Positions 17,780-26,102 of a stretch of 64,000 nt of DNA are shown here, piece after piece. The translations under genes and the position numbers were made by a program. The DNA comes from Cellulomonas sp. URHD0024. Lineage in GTDB: Bacteria; Actinomycetota; Actinomycetes; Actinomycetales; Cellulomonadaceae. The DNA lies in contig NZ_AUEW01000012.1 in the NCBI RefSeq assembly GCF_000426185.1, positions 90,048 through 154,047 of the forward strand. The letters are read 5' to 3'. The notes below the pieces were generated by a model. The model worked only from the letters and a program-made list of their open reading frames with translations, was not told the origin of the DNA and made no database searches. Position 1 is the first letter of the stretch, and the number at the start of each line of letters is the position of its first letter.

Positions 17780-18874
17780 TCAGCTCATCGTGACGGAACC
17801 GGTTCCCCTGGGCACCAGCTCGATCCACGTGACGCCGGGGGCCAGGGTCGCGGTGGAACCGTCGGCGGCCGTCAGGGTGAGCACCTCGTTCACGGAGCCC
17901 TTCTTCCAGGTCACCGAGACCGACTTGCCGCCGGTGGACAGCGTGCCCTCGCCGGTGCCCTCGAGGACCGTGGCGGGGACCGGGTTGCCGGCGGGGTCGA
18001 TGGTGCCGGAGTCGACCAGCTGGACGGACAGCGTGACGATGTTGGTCGCGCTGATCCGTGTCCCCGAGCGGACGACCGCCGGAGTGCTGCCCTCGGAGCG
18101 CAGGTAGGTGCCCGAGCCCGCGTCCCATGACCAGGTCGGCTTCTCGGAGCCGGACAGCTGCACGCGGACCGTCCCGGCGGGCGCGCCGGACGCGATGGCG
18201 GTCGCGGCATCGGCCTGCTTGGCGACGACGAACTGCGGCGCCGGGGCGGCACCGTGGTCGGCGTCCGCCTGGCCCCAGAACGTCTGCGGCGTGCCGTACA
18301 CGTTGTGCGGGGCCGGGCCGACGCCCTTCTTGCGGTAGAACCCGTCGGCACCGGCGTCCATGCTGATCGTCTGGATGCCGGCGACCTTGAGGGCGGCGAC
18401 GAAGGGCGCCTGCCCGCCCGAGAACGCGATGAGTCCGTGCATCGGAGCCAGGATCGCGGGGTCCATCGGGCGCACCGACCGGATGGGTCCGAGCTCGGCC
18501 GGCACCTGCGAGTGGTAGACGGCCACGAACCGGCTGATGCCGCCCTCGACGACCTCTTCCCAGATGTTGTCCGCCTGGTCCAGACCCGTCTGCGGGCGGG
18601 CGTCGCTGGAGTTCTCGATCTTGACCGCCAGAGCGGGACGCACCGGCATGTCCGTGGCCGCGATGCCCGTCAACGGCCAGCGCGGCGGGACGACGGGTGC
18701 CGGTGGCGGGACCTTCGCGGGCTCGATCGCGGCCGCCTTGGAGACGTTCGGGAGCGGGGTCTGCGTGGGAGTGTCGTTCGACCCGCCGCTGCAGGCGGCG
18801 AGCAACGACATGGCACCCACGGCGACGACGAGCAGCGCCGGGACACGGCGAGCGCGGATGAGGGCAGTGGGCAC
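17780..18874 (-). CDS. DUF3048-type lipoprotein, copy 2
   Basis: 364 residues from a GTG preceded by AAGGAG. Lipobox SLLAAC at about residue 28. It shares copy 1's layout and many exact blocks (RWPLTGIA, KIENSSDARPQTGLDQAD, HSQVPAELGPIRSVRPMDP, HNVYGTP), so the pair arose by duplication. The conserved Asp, Glu and His positions suggest an enzyme or binding domain on the cell surface, but no function is known to me. It is divergent from menE. Confidence 0.88.
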   Translation of the reverse strand: MPTALIRARRVPALLVVAVGAMSLLAACSGGSNDTPTQTPLPNVSKAAAIEPAKVPPPAPVVPPRWPLTGIAATDMPVRPALAVKIENSSDARPQTGLDQADNIWEEVVEGGISRFVAVYHSQVPAELGPIRSVRPMDPAILAPMHGLIAFSGGQAPFVAALKVAGIQTISMDAGADGFYRKKGVGPAPHNVYGTPQTFWGQADADHGAAPAPQFVVAKQADAATAIASGAPAGTVRVQLSGSEKPTWSWDAGSGTYLRSEGSTPAVVRSGTRISATNIVTLSVQLVDSGTIDPAGNPVPATVLEGTGEGTLSTGGKSVSVTWKKGSVNEVLTLTAADGSTATLAPGVTWIELVPRGTGSVTMS

Positions 18875-18950
18875 GGTGAGCTCCTTCAGTCGGACCGCCC
18901 GACACTCTACGGCGCCCTGCCGTGCGGGCCCGGGACCCGGGGCCGCGCCT

Positions 18951-18962
18951 TAGGGTGAGCCG
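18951..18962 (+). promoter_or_regulatory. leaderless -10 box of menE
   Basis: TAGGGT at 18951-18956 is followed by exactly 6 bases and then the menE GTG at 18963. This spacing puts the transcription start at the start codon, so the mRNA would have no leader. No ribosome-binding sequence is present upstream, which supports this reading. Confidence 0.5.
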
Positions 18963-20096
18963 GTGAGCCGGCCCCTGCGCGACCTCCCCGCACGCGCCGA
19001 CCTCCTGATCCCCGCCCTCGCGGCGGCCCTCGACGGTGCCGGTCCGGCGGTCGGCGTCGGCGTCGGGGACGAGCCGGTCGAGGTTCCCGACGACGTCGCC
19101 CTCGTCGTGCGGACGTCCGGGTCGACGGGTGAGCCACGCCGGGTGCTGCTCTCGGCGTCGGCCCTCCGCGCGTCCGCGCAGGCCACGGCGGACCGGCTCG
19201 ACGGACCGGGGAGCTGGCTGCTCGCCCTTCCGACCCAGCACATCGCGGGTCTCCAGGTGCTCGTGCGGTCGGTGCTCGCGGGGACCGAACCGGTCGTCGT
19301 CCCCGACGGGCCGTTCCGCCCACCGCGCTTCGTGCAGGCCGTCGCGACGATGGCTGCAGGCCCGCGGTACACGTCCCTCGTGCCCACCCAGCTGGCCCGC
19401 CTCCTCGACGACGCGGAGGGCACCGACGCGCTGCGCACGTTCGACGCGGTGCTCGTCGGCGGGGCGGCGACCGGACCAGAGCTGCTCGACCGCGCCCGAC
19501 TCGCCCGGGTCGTCGTCGTCACCACGTACGGCATGTCCGAGACGTGCGGCGGCTGCGTGTACGACGGCGTCCCGCTGGACGGGGTCTCCGTCAGGATCGG
19601 CGACGACGGCCGCATCATGCTGGCCGGTCCGGTGCTCGCCACGGGGTACACGACAGGTGCCGAGGACTCGTTCGTCCACCTCGAAGGCACCCGCTGGCTC
19701 CGCACCTCCGACCTCGGCTCCTGGGACGGCACCCGGCTCACCGTGCTCGGTCGGTCCGACGACGTGCTGGTCAGCGGGGGCACCAAGGTGTCCCCGCAGG
19801 CGGTCGAGGCAGTGCTCGAACCGCTCGGCGAGGTGGTCGTCGTGGGGATCGCCGACGACGAGTGGGGGCAGGTCGTCGTCGCGCTCGTCGTCCCCCGCCC
19901 GGGGACGGTGCCGACCCTCGAGCAGGCGCGCGCCGCCGTCACCGACCGCCTCGGCGCTGCCCACGCACCCCGCCACCTCGTGGTCACGGGTTCGCTCCCG
20001 CTGCGCGGGCCGGGCAAGATCGACCGTCGGGCCGCCACGCAGCTCGCCGACGACCTGCTCGCACGAGCGAACCCGACCGGGAGGAACGACACGTGA
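18963..20096 (+). CDS. menE: o-succinylbenzoate-CoA ligase
   Basis: 377 residues, shorter than most acyl-CoA ligases because the N-terminal part is reduced, as in other actinobacterial MenE proteins. It adenylates o-succinylbenzoate and transfers it to CoA. Motifs: nucleotide loop TSGSTGEPRR (51-60), TYGMSETCGG, RTSDLG with the ribose-binding aspartate, and the catalytic lysine in GPGKIDRR near the end. The stop overlaps the menA start (GTGA), so the two are coupled. Confidence 0.92.
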   Translation: MSRPLRDLPARADLLIPALAAALDGAGPAVGVGVGDEPVEVPDDVALVVRTSGSTGEPRRVLLSASALRASAQATADRLDGPGSWLLALPTQHIAGLQVLVRSVLAGTEPVVVPDGPFRPPRFVQAVATMAAGPRYTSLVPTQLARLLDDAEGTDALRTFDAVLVGGAATGPELLDRARLARVVVVTTYGMSETCGGCVYDGVPLDGVSVRIGDDGRIMLAGPVLATGYTTGAEDSFVHLEGTRWLRTSDLGSWDGTRLTVLGRSDDVLVSGGTKVSPQAVEAVLEPLGEVVVVGIADDEWGQVVVALVVPRPGTVPTLEQARAAVTDRLGAAHAPRHLVVTGSLPLRGPGKIDRRAATQLADDLLARANPTGRNDT

Positions 20097-20965
20097 CCAC
20101 TGCCAGCGACTGGGTGCAGGGCGCACGACTGCGCACGCTGCCCGCCGCCGCCGCGCCGGTCCTCGTCGGCAGCGGCGCGGCCGCCCAGCTCGACGCGTTC
20201 GACCTGGGCCGCGCCGCGCTGGCGCTCGGGGTCGCCCTGGCCCTCCAGGTGGGCGTCAACTACGCCAACGACTACTCCGACGGCATCCGCGGCACGGACG
20301 TCGACCGGGTCGGGCCCCTGCGCCTGACCGCGTCCGGGACCGCGAGCCCCCGAACCGTGAAGGGCGCGGCGTTCACGGCGTTCGGCATCGCCGCGATCCT
20401 GGGTCTGTGGCTCGTCTCGCTCGCCGGCCAGTGGTGGCTGCTCGCCGTCGGCGCCGTCTCGATCCTCGCGGCCTGGGGGTACACGGGTGGCCGCAGACCG
20501 TACGGCTACCGCGGGCTGGGCGAGGTCGGCGTCTTCACGTTCTTCGGACTGGTCGCCGTGCTGGGCACCACCTACACGCAGGCCGGTGAGCTGTCCTGGG
20601 CCGCCTGGGTCGGTGCTGTCGCCGTCGGGATGCTCGCGTGCGCCCTGCTGATGGCCAACAACCTGCGGGACGTGCCCACCGACGCCCTCGTCGGCAAAAG
20701 GACGCTGGCCGTGCGCCTCGGCGACCACCGGTCCCGGCGGGTGTACGCGGCGCTGGTCGTGCTGCCCGTGCTGCTGGGCGGGATCGTGTGCGCGTTCGCG
20801 AACCCGTGGACGCTCATCGTGCTGCTGCTGCTGTTCCCGTCGGTCGCGCTGGCCGCGACCGTGCTGCTCGGCGCCCGCGGTCGGGCCCTGGTGCCGGTGC
20901 TCATGTTCACCGGGCTGCTCGAGCTGGCGTTCGGCGTGCTGCTCGGGGTCGGGTTGGCGCTCTGA
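20093..20965 (+). CDS. menA: 1,4-dihydroxy-2-naphthoate polyprenyltransferase
   Basis: 290 residues with about eight membrane helices; UbiA-type prenyltransferase. MenA attaches the polyprenyl tail to dihydroxynaphthoate in the membrane, giving demethylmenaquinone for MenG. The first Asp-rich prenyl-diphosphate motif is NDYSDG (residues 59-64) and the second region is NNLRDVPTD. The GTG start overlaps the menE stop. The frame stays open further upstream inside menE but only as non-homologous Arg/Pro-rich sequence. Confidence 0.95.
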   Translation: MTTASDWVQGARLRTLPAAAAPVLVGSGAAAQLDAFDLGRAALALGVALALQVGVNYANDYSDGIRGTDVDRVGPLRLTASGTASPRTVKGAAFTAFGIAAILGLWLVSLAGQWWLLAVGAVSILAAWGYTGGRRPYGYRGLGEVGVFTFFGLVAVLGTTYTQAGELSWAAWVGAVAVGMLACALLMANNLRDVPTDALVGKRTLAVRLGDHRSRRVYAALVVLPVLLGGIVCAFANPWTLIVLLLLFPSVALAATVLLGARGRALVPVLMFTGLLELAFGVLLGVGLAL

Positions 20966-20971
20966 GCCGCT

Positions 20972-21241
20972 CTAGGCACTCTCGTGGCGGGCGGCGTCGT
21001 CGGCCGCGTCCTCGACGGCCGCGTCGTCGTCCGTTCGTCGCGCCCGCTGCGACCGGTCCGCCAGGTACCGCGCGGCGGAGTCCCGCGGTCCTGACAACAG
21101 GACGTAGGAGAAGCCCCACGCCAGGAACGCGGCCACGACCGGCGCGAGCCACGAGTGCATGCCGACGGCCCAGAGCACGACGAAGGAGACCGCGAACAGG
21201 GCCAGGCGCAGGAGCGAGAAGAGCAGGACGGGCACGGTCAC
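20972..21241 (-). CDS. DUF4229-like small membrane protein
   Basis: 89 residues from a GTG. Two hydrophobic segments (about 3-24 and 27-48) are followed by an Arg/Asp/Ala-rich cytoplasmic tail. The first half (LFSLLRLALFAVSF...) resembles DUF4229, a small actinobacterial family often encoded near menA and PLDc_N proteins. Function unknown. It converges on menA with only 6 bases between the stop codons. Confidence 0.7.
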   Translation of the reverse strand: MTVPVLLFSLLRLALFAVSFVVLWAVGMHSWLAPVVAAFLAWGFSYVLLSGPRDSAARYLADRSQRARRTDDDAAVEDAADDAARHESA

Positions 21242-21294
21242 AGGGTAGGCCGGGTGGAGCCGACGCCGTGCGCGCAGGCGTCTATTGTGACGAG

Positions 21295-21615
21295 ATGCGC
21301 AACCTCGTCGTCCTGGCGCTCATCGGCCTGGCGATCTACTGCCTGTTCGACATCGTGCGCAGCACGCGCGACGAGCGGCTCGGGATCCACCCCTTGCTCT
21401 GGATCGTGTTCGTGCTCTTCGTCCCGCTGCTGGGCGTGCTGGTGTGGCTCGGGGTGCGCTGGTCCCGGCGTGCCGCCTACGCGGAGCTCTCCGACGCTCC
21501 TCCCGCCAAGCGACCCGAACGCCTGCGCTCGTCGGCACCCGACGACGACCCGGACTTCCTGCGTCGGCTCGACGAAGAGCGACGCCGAAACGACGGGCCG
21601 CCTGCGGCTTCGTGA
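21295..21615 (+). CDS. PLDc_N domain small membrane protein
   Basis: 106 residues. Two membrane helices (about 3-20 and 36-55) with the PLDc_N pattern: an N-terminal helix, an IHPLLWIVFVLFVP helix and RRAAY afterwards, then a charged tail. These proteins lack the phospholipase catalytic domain and their role is unknown. TATTGT (21283-21288) is 6 bases before the ATG, so the transcript may be leaderless. Divergent from the DUF4229 gene. Confidence 0.7.
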   Translation: MRNLVVLALIGLAIYCLFDIVRSTRDERLGIHPLLWIVFVLFVPLLGVLVWLGVRWSRRAAYAELSDAPPAKRPERLRSSAPDDDPDFLRRLDEERRRNDGPPAAS

Positions 21616-21681
21616 CCGGTGGACCACACCTAGCGGTTTTTCACCCGCTGCGCTCGGTCGTCTTGATGCGTGACACGTTCG

Positions 21682-21764
21682 AGGGAGCGCTCCCTGGAAC
21701 TTCTCGGTTCACCTTGACAGGGGGTTTGTCCGGGTAGAAGGTCATCCCTCAGAGAGCGCTCCCT
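21682..21764 (+). promoter_or_regulatory. promoter with two CebR/CelR-type operator boxes
   Basis: Box 1 (21682-21695) is the perfect palindrome AGGGAGCGCTCCCT. Box 2 (21751-21764) is the same with one change, AGAGAGCGCTCCCT. Both match the core of the cellobiose/cellulose regulator site TGGGAGCGCTCCCA known from Streptomyces CebR and Thermobifida CelR. A consensus -35 TTGACA (21714-21719) and a weak -10 (TAGAAG, 21735-21740, only 15 bases away) sit between them, so the boxes bracket the promoter of the GH16 gene. Confidence 0.75.
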
Positions 21765-21815
21765 CGCGCTCTCCCGCCCGATCCCACCCTGTCAATGACG
21801 ACCCTTGGGGGAAGC

Positions 21816-24002
21816 ATGGCTCCCGTTCTACGCCCAGCAGCCGGTCCGCCGGCTGTGGGAGGCCGTTCCGCCGGCCGCACGGCAATCGCCGCACTCGCAG
21901 TGCTCGCGGTGGCGCTCGGACTGGCGGCGGTCCACGCCGACCAGGCGCACGCCGCGACCGTCGTCCTGTCGCAGGGCAAGACGACCACCGCCTCTTCCGT
22001 CGAGTCCGCCGCGACCCCCGCGAGCTCGGCCACCGATGGCAACGCCGGCACCCGCTGGTCCAGCTCGTTCGCGGACAACCAGTGGATCCAGGTGGACCTC
22101 GGATCGACGCAGACGTTCACCGAGATCGACCTCACCTGGGAGGCGGCCTACGCCTCCGCCTACACGATCGCGGTCTCGGACAACGGCTCGACCTGGAACA
22201 CCCTGAGCAACGGCACGGCGACGTCGCCGGCCAAGCAGGCGCTCGCGATCAACGGCTCCGGGCGCTACGTGCGCCTCACCGGCACCACTCGGGCGACCGG
22301 GTACGGGATCTCGCTGTTCGAGTTCCAGGTCCTCGGCTCGACCACCCCGCCCGCCAACCCGACACTCGTCTCGAAGGGCAAGCCGACGACGGCGTCGTCC
22401 TCCGAGTCGGCCGCCACGCCGGCGAGCTCGGCAACGGACGGCGACCTCGGCACCCGCTGGTCGAGCGCGTTCGCCGACCCGCAGTGGCTCCAGGTCGACC
22501 TCGGCTCGCCGACGACGCTCAGCCGGGTGGACCTCACCTGGGAGGCGGCCTACGCCAGCAAGTACACGATCCAGACGTCCACGGATGGCACCACCTGGAA
22601 CACGGCGTCGACGCAGAGCATCACGAGCAACGCGAAGCAGTCGATCGCGTTGAGCGGCGTCGCGCGCTACGTCCGCCTCAACGCGACCGCACGGGCCACC
22701 GGCTACGGCGTCTCGCTCTGGGAGTTCGAGGTCTTCGGCTCCGCCGGCTCGACCACCCCGCCCGTGACCACCCCTCCGGTCACCACACCCCCGGTCACGA
22801 CGCCTCCGGTCGACCCCGGCACGTCCGTGCTCCTCAGCTACAAGAAGCCGGGCACGGCGTCGTCCAGCCAGGATGACGGCACCTGCTACCAGTGCACACC
22901 GGACAAGGCGCTCGACGCCGACGCCGCCTCGCGCTGGGCCTCCGCCAACCCGGCCGGCTGGGTCGACCCGGGCTGGATCCAGGTGGACCTCGCCGCGACC
23001 GCACACATCACCAAGGTCGTCCTGCAGTGGGACCCCGCGTACGCCACGGGCTACCAGATCCAGGTCTCGCCCAACGGCACCACCTGGAACACCATCTACA
23101 CGACGACCACGGGCAAGGGCCTCAAGGAGACCCTGAACGTCACCGGTGACGGTCGCTACGTCCGCCTCAACCTGACCAAGCGCAGCAGCGCCTACGGGTA
23201 CTCGCTGTACGGGTTCGACGTCTACGGCACCGGCGGCCAGCCCGTCCAGCCGCCGACCTCGAACATCCCGGCGCCGAACTTCACGCGCCTCGCGTTCGCG
23301 GACGAGTTCAACGGCGCTGCAGGTTCGGGCCCGGACACCTCCAAGTGGACGGTGGACGCCGGTACCGGCCAGAACGGCGAGCAGCAGTACTACACGCCGT
23401 CGGGCAACCTCAACATGGACGGTCAGGGTCACCTGGTCATCCAGGCCCGCAAGGAGGCCGCAGGCGGGGCGCAGTACACCTCGGGCCGCATGAACACGTC
23501 GAACAAGTACATGTTCACCTACGGCCGCGTCGAGGCGCGCATCAAGGTCCCCACAGGTCAGGGCTACTGGCCGGCGTTCTGGATGATGGGCGCCGACTTC
23601 CTCACCGGCCGGCCGTGGCCGTACAACGGCGAGGTCGACATCATGGAGGTCCTGGGCAAGGACACCACGACGTCGTACTCGACGCTGCACGCACCCGCGT
23701 ACAACGGTGCGGGTGGCTACGGCGGCTCGTACAAGCTGCCCAGCGGTGCGCCGCTGTCGAACGACTACCACGTCTGGGCCGCGGAGTGGGACGCCTCCGG
23801 CATCCGCTACTACCTCGACAACCAGCTGGTCTTCACGGCCGACAAGGCGACCGTGGAGTCGACGCGTGGTCCGTGGATCTACGACCACGACTTCTACGTG
23901 ATCCTCAACCTCGCGGTGGGCGGTGACTGGCCGGGTCCGGTGGACGCGACCACGCCGTTCCCGTCGTCGATGCTCGTGGACTACGTGCGGGTCTACCGCT
24001 GA
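21816..24002 (+). CDS. secreted GH16 beta-glucanase with three discoidin-type domains
   Basis: 728 residues. Signal peptide ends near residue 46 (AHA-A). Three F5/8 type C (discoidin, CBM32-like) domains follow at about 48-175, 184-309 and 338-471, then the GH16 catalytic domain (487-728) with the ExDxxE active site E606, D608, E611 in GEVDIMEV. GH16 enzymes of this type usually cut beta-1,3-glucan (laminarin) or mixed-linkage glucan. Domains 1 and 2 are very alike. I chose the ATG at 21816 because GGGGGAAG precedes it; the ATG at 21795 has no ribosome site. Two CebR-type boxes control the promoter. Confidence 0.93.
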   Translation: MAPVLRPAAGPPAVGGRSAGRTAIAALAVLAVALGLAAVHADQAHAATVVLSQGKTTTASSVESAATPASSATDGNAGTRWSSSFADNQWIQVDLGSTQTFTEIDLTWEAAYASAYTIAVSDNGSTWNTLSNGTATSPAKQALAINGSGRYVRLTGTTRATGYGISLFEFQVLGSTTPPANPTLVSKGKPTTASSSESAATPASSATDGDLGTRWSSAFADPQWLQVDLGSPTTLSRVDLTWEAAYASKYTIQTSTDGTTWNTASTQSITSNAKQSIALSGVARYVRLNATARATGYGVSLWEFEVFGSAGSTTPPVTTPPVTTPPVTTPPVDPGTSVLLSYKKPGTASSSQDDGTCYQCTPDKALDADAASRWASANPAGWVDPGWIQVDLAATAHITKVVLQWDPAYATGYQIQVSPNGTTWNTIYTTTTGKGLKETLNVTGDGRYVRLNLTKRSSAYGYSLYGFDVYGTGGQPVQPPTSNIPAPNFTRLAFADEFNGAAGSGPDTSKWTVDAGTGQNGEQQYYTPSGNLNMDGQGHLVIQARKEAAGGAQYTSGRMNTSNKYMFTYGRVEARIKVPTGQGYWPAFWMMGADFLTGRPWPYNGEVDIMEVLGKDTTTSYSTLHAPAYNGAGGYGGSYKLPSGAPLSNDYHVWAAEWDASGIRYYLDNQLVFTADKATVESTRGPWIYDHDFYVILNLAVGGDWPGPVDATTPFPSSMLVDYVRVYR
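22752..22811 (+). repeat. 15-base repeats encoding a Thr-Pro linker
   Basis: Four adjacent 15-base units, similar but not identical, encode Thr-Thr-Pro-Pro-Val four times between discoidin domains 2 and 3 of the GH16 enzyme. Thr/Pro linkers of this type join domains in secreted actinobacterial polysaccharidases. Confidence 0.85.
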
Positions 24003-24011
24003 TCCAGGCAG

Positions 24012-24048
24012 GCGGCGGGGCCGAGGCCATGGGCCTTGGTCCCGCCGC
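24012..24048 (+). terminator. long hairpin after the GH16 gene
   Basis: A 17-base-pair stem (24012-24028 with 24032-24048, including two G-T pairs) with a 3-base loop begins 10 bases after the GH16 stop. No T-run follows. It probably ends the GH16 transcript and isolates the lacI gene. Confidence 0.65.
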
Positions 24049-24063
24049 ACTGCTGTGCAGTGC
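24047..24063 (+). promoter_or_regulatory. perfect 17-base palindrome before lacI
   Basis: GCACTGC-TGT-GCAGTGC ends 13 bases before the lacI start codon. It may be an operator for autoregulation or an mRNA hairpin in the leader. It overlaps the base of the GH16 hairpin by two bases. It is unlike the CebR-type boxes. Confidence 0.35.
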
Positions 24064-24076
24064 TATGAAAGGACCC

Positions 24077-25111
24077 ATGACCAGCAGGCCTGCGCCGTCC
24101 ACCATCGAAGAGGTGGCACGTCGGGCCGGGGTCTCACGCTCCACCGTGTCCCGTGTGCTGAACGGCGTCGCGACGGTGGACCCCAAGATGCGTCGCGCGG
24201 TCGACGACGCCGTCCGCGCCACGGGGTATGTGCCCAACCTCGCCGCGCGGTCCCTGGTCACCCGCCGGACCAACTCGGTGGCGCTCGTGATCTCGGAGCC
24301 CCCGTCGGGGTCGGCCGGCGCCGAGTTCCTGCAGCGCATCTTCTCCGACCCCTACTTCGGACGCGTGACCGCGGGTGCCCAGCTGGTCCTGCGCGCCACC
24401 GGAGTCCACCTGGTCGTCGTGCCCGCCGACCGCGAGGCCCACGACTTCGTCCTCAGCTACCTGCGGCAGGGGCACGTCGACGGTGTGCTGTTCCTGTCCG
24501 GCGGCGACGAGCACGGCCTGCCCCGCGCGCTCTTCGACATGAACGTGCCCGTCGTCCTCTCCCACCAGCCCACCGCGGCGCTGCCGGTGAGCTGGGTCGA
24601 CGCCGACCAGACCATCGGTGGCCGGTTGGCTGCGGAGCACCTGGGCCGACTCGGCCGGCGCCGGGCCGTCGTCCTCGCCGGTCAGCCGGAGGTGGCGGCC
24701 GCCCGCGAGCGGCTCGACGGGTTCCGGACGGCTGCCGGGCAGCTGGGCATCGACGTCACGGTCGTGCACGGCGACTTCTCCGCCCGCAGCGGGACGGCGG
24801 GAGGGCGCACGATCGTCGCGGAGCACCCGGACACCGACGCCGTCTTCGCCGCGAACGACCTCGTGGCGGAGGCCGTCGTCCGGGTCCTGGTCGACGCCGG
24901 TCGCCGGGTGCCCGAGGACGTCGCGGTCATCGGGTTCGACGACAGCACGACCGCGAGCGACGCTGTCCCGGCGCTCACCACGATCCGTCAGCCGGTCGAG
25001 GACATGGCCGGCGAGATGGCCCGACTGCTCCTGGACCGCATCCGACAGCCCGAGCAGCCCTCACGCGGTGTCATGTTCACCCCGACCCTGGTGGTGCGGG
25101 AGACGGCGTAG
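24077..25111 (+). CDS. LacI family transcriptional regulator (CebR/CelR-like)
   Basis: 344 residues. N-terminal LacI helix-turn-helix with hinge (residues 9-58: TIEEVARRAGVSRSTVSRVLNG ... GYVPNLAARSL is the layout), then a periplasmic-binding-type sensor domain with GFDDSTTASDAVPALTTIRQP near the end. It lies directly behind the GH16 enzyme whose promoter has two CebR-type boxes, so control of that gene is likely. Its inducer may be a gluco-oligosaccharide such as cellobiose or laminaribiose; this is inference. The ATG at 24077 is chosen for GAAAGGA just upstream. Confidence 0.9.
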   Translation: MTSRPAPSTIEEVARRAGVSRSTVSRVLNGVATVDPKMRRAVDDAVRATGYVPNLAARSLVTRRTNSVALVISEPPSGSAGAEFLQRIFSDPYFGRVTAGAQLVLRATGVHLVVVPADREAHDFVLSYLRQGHVDGVLFLSGGDEHGLPRALFDMNVPVVLSHQPTAALPVSWVDADQTIGGRLAAEHLGRLGRRRAVVLAGQPEVAAARERLDGFRTAAGQLGIDVTVVHGDFSARSGTAGGRTIVAEHPDTDAVFAANDLVAEAVVRVLVDAGRRVPEDVAVIGFDDSTTASDAVPALTTIRQPVEDMAGEMARLLLDRIRQPEQPSRGVMFTPTLVVRETA

Positions 25112-25118
25112 GGACGGT

Positions 25119-26102
25119 TCACAGGCCCGAGTACGAGTGCTTCCCGGTGACCACCAGGTTCACGACCGTGAAGTTCATGAGCACGACGGCGTAGCCGACG
25201 AAGACGAAGTACGACGCCCGCCGCCCGCTCCAGCCTCGCGTGGTCCGCGCGTGCAGGTACGCCGCGTAGACCACCCACGCGACGAACGTGCCGACCTCCT
25301 TGGGGTCCCAGCCCCAGTAGCGGCCCCAGGCGTGCTCGGCCCAGACGGCGCCGCCGATGAGCGTGAAGGTCCACAGGACGAACGCGACGGCGTTGAGCCG
25401 GAACGACATCGCTTCCAGGTCGCGGCCGCTCGGCACCTGCTCGAGCCAGCTGAACCGGCGGCCGCCGAGCGCGCGCCGTGCGGCGTTGCCGTCCTCGACC
25501 GTGACCTCCTCCCGGTAGCTCTTGAGGACCTGGAGGACCGACGTGCCGAACGCCACGGTGAAGATGCCGGTGGCGGCGATGGCGACGCCGACGTGCAGCA
25601 CGAGCCAGTAGCTCTGCAGGGCCGGCTGGACGGCGTCGGCCTTGATGTAGAACCAGTTGAGCGCCACGACCAGCGCGACGACGGCCAGGCCTATGACGAC
25701 GACCGACAGGAACGCGATGATGCGGCGCCGCTGCACGATCGCGAGGATCAGCGTGGCCCAGAACACCGCGACGAGCGTGAACTCGTACATGTTCGCGGTG
25801 GGCCAGCGCCCGGCGGCGAACCCGCGCAGCACGATCCCGCCGAACAGCAGCGCGATGCCGACGTAGTGCGTCGAGCGCGCGATCCCCTCGGCCTTGACGG
25901 AACGGCTCGGTGCGCGCTGGTCGGCGGACCCGGCGGCCGCGGAGACCTGTCCACCGGCGCCCGCGGACACGAGGGCGGGCTGCTTGACGCGCTGGGAGCC
26001 TTCGGCGATCCGCGCGAGGTCGACGGCGTAGGCGATGAGCGCGACGGTGAACGCGGTCGCGGCGCCCCAGATGAGCAGGGTGCTCAGGTCACCGGTGTTC
26101 AT
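25119..26102 (-). CDS. ccsB: cytochrome c biogenesis protein CcsB (ResC-like)
   Basis: 327 residues, about eight membrane helices. Part of System II: CcsB and ResB move heme across the membrane and attach it to apocytochrome c. The WWD-type heme-handling motif appears as WAEHAWGRYWGWDPKEV, and histidines flank it. Between the first and second helices is a 40-residue Ala/Gly-rich loop. The start overlaps the resB stop (ATGA). It converges on lacI with only 7 bases between the stop codons and no clear terminator. Confidence 0.94.
   Translation of the reverse strand: MNTGDLSTLLIWGAATAFTVALIAYAVDLARIAEGSQRVKQPALVSAGAGGQVSAAAGSADQRAPSRSVKAEGIARSTHYVGIALLFGGIVLRGFAAGRWPTANMYEFTLVAVFWATLILAIVQRRRIIAFLSVVVIGLAVVALVVALNWFYIKADAVQPALQSYWLVLHVGVAIAATGIFTVAFGTSVLQVLKSYREEVTVEDGNAARRALGGRRFSWLEQVPSGRDLEAMSFRLNAVAFVLWTFTLIGGAVWAEHAWGRYWGWDPKEVGTFVAWVVYAAYLHARTTRGWSGRRASYFVFVGYAVVLMNFTVVNLVVTGKHSYSGL

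Noticed and set aside
21714..21795. 9-base inverted repeat TTGACAGGG / CCCTGTCAA around the GH16 promoter
   Set aside because: One arm is the -35 box and would not be in the mRNA; no clear function, and the CebR boxes explain the region better.
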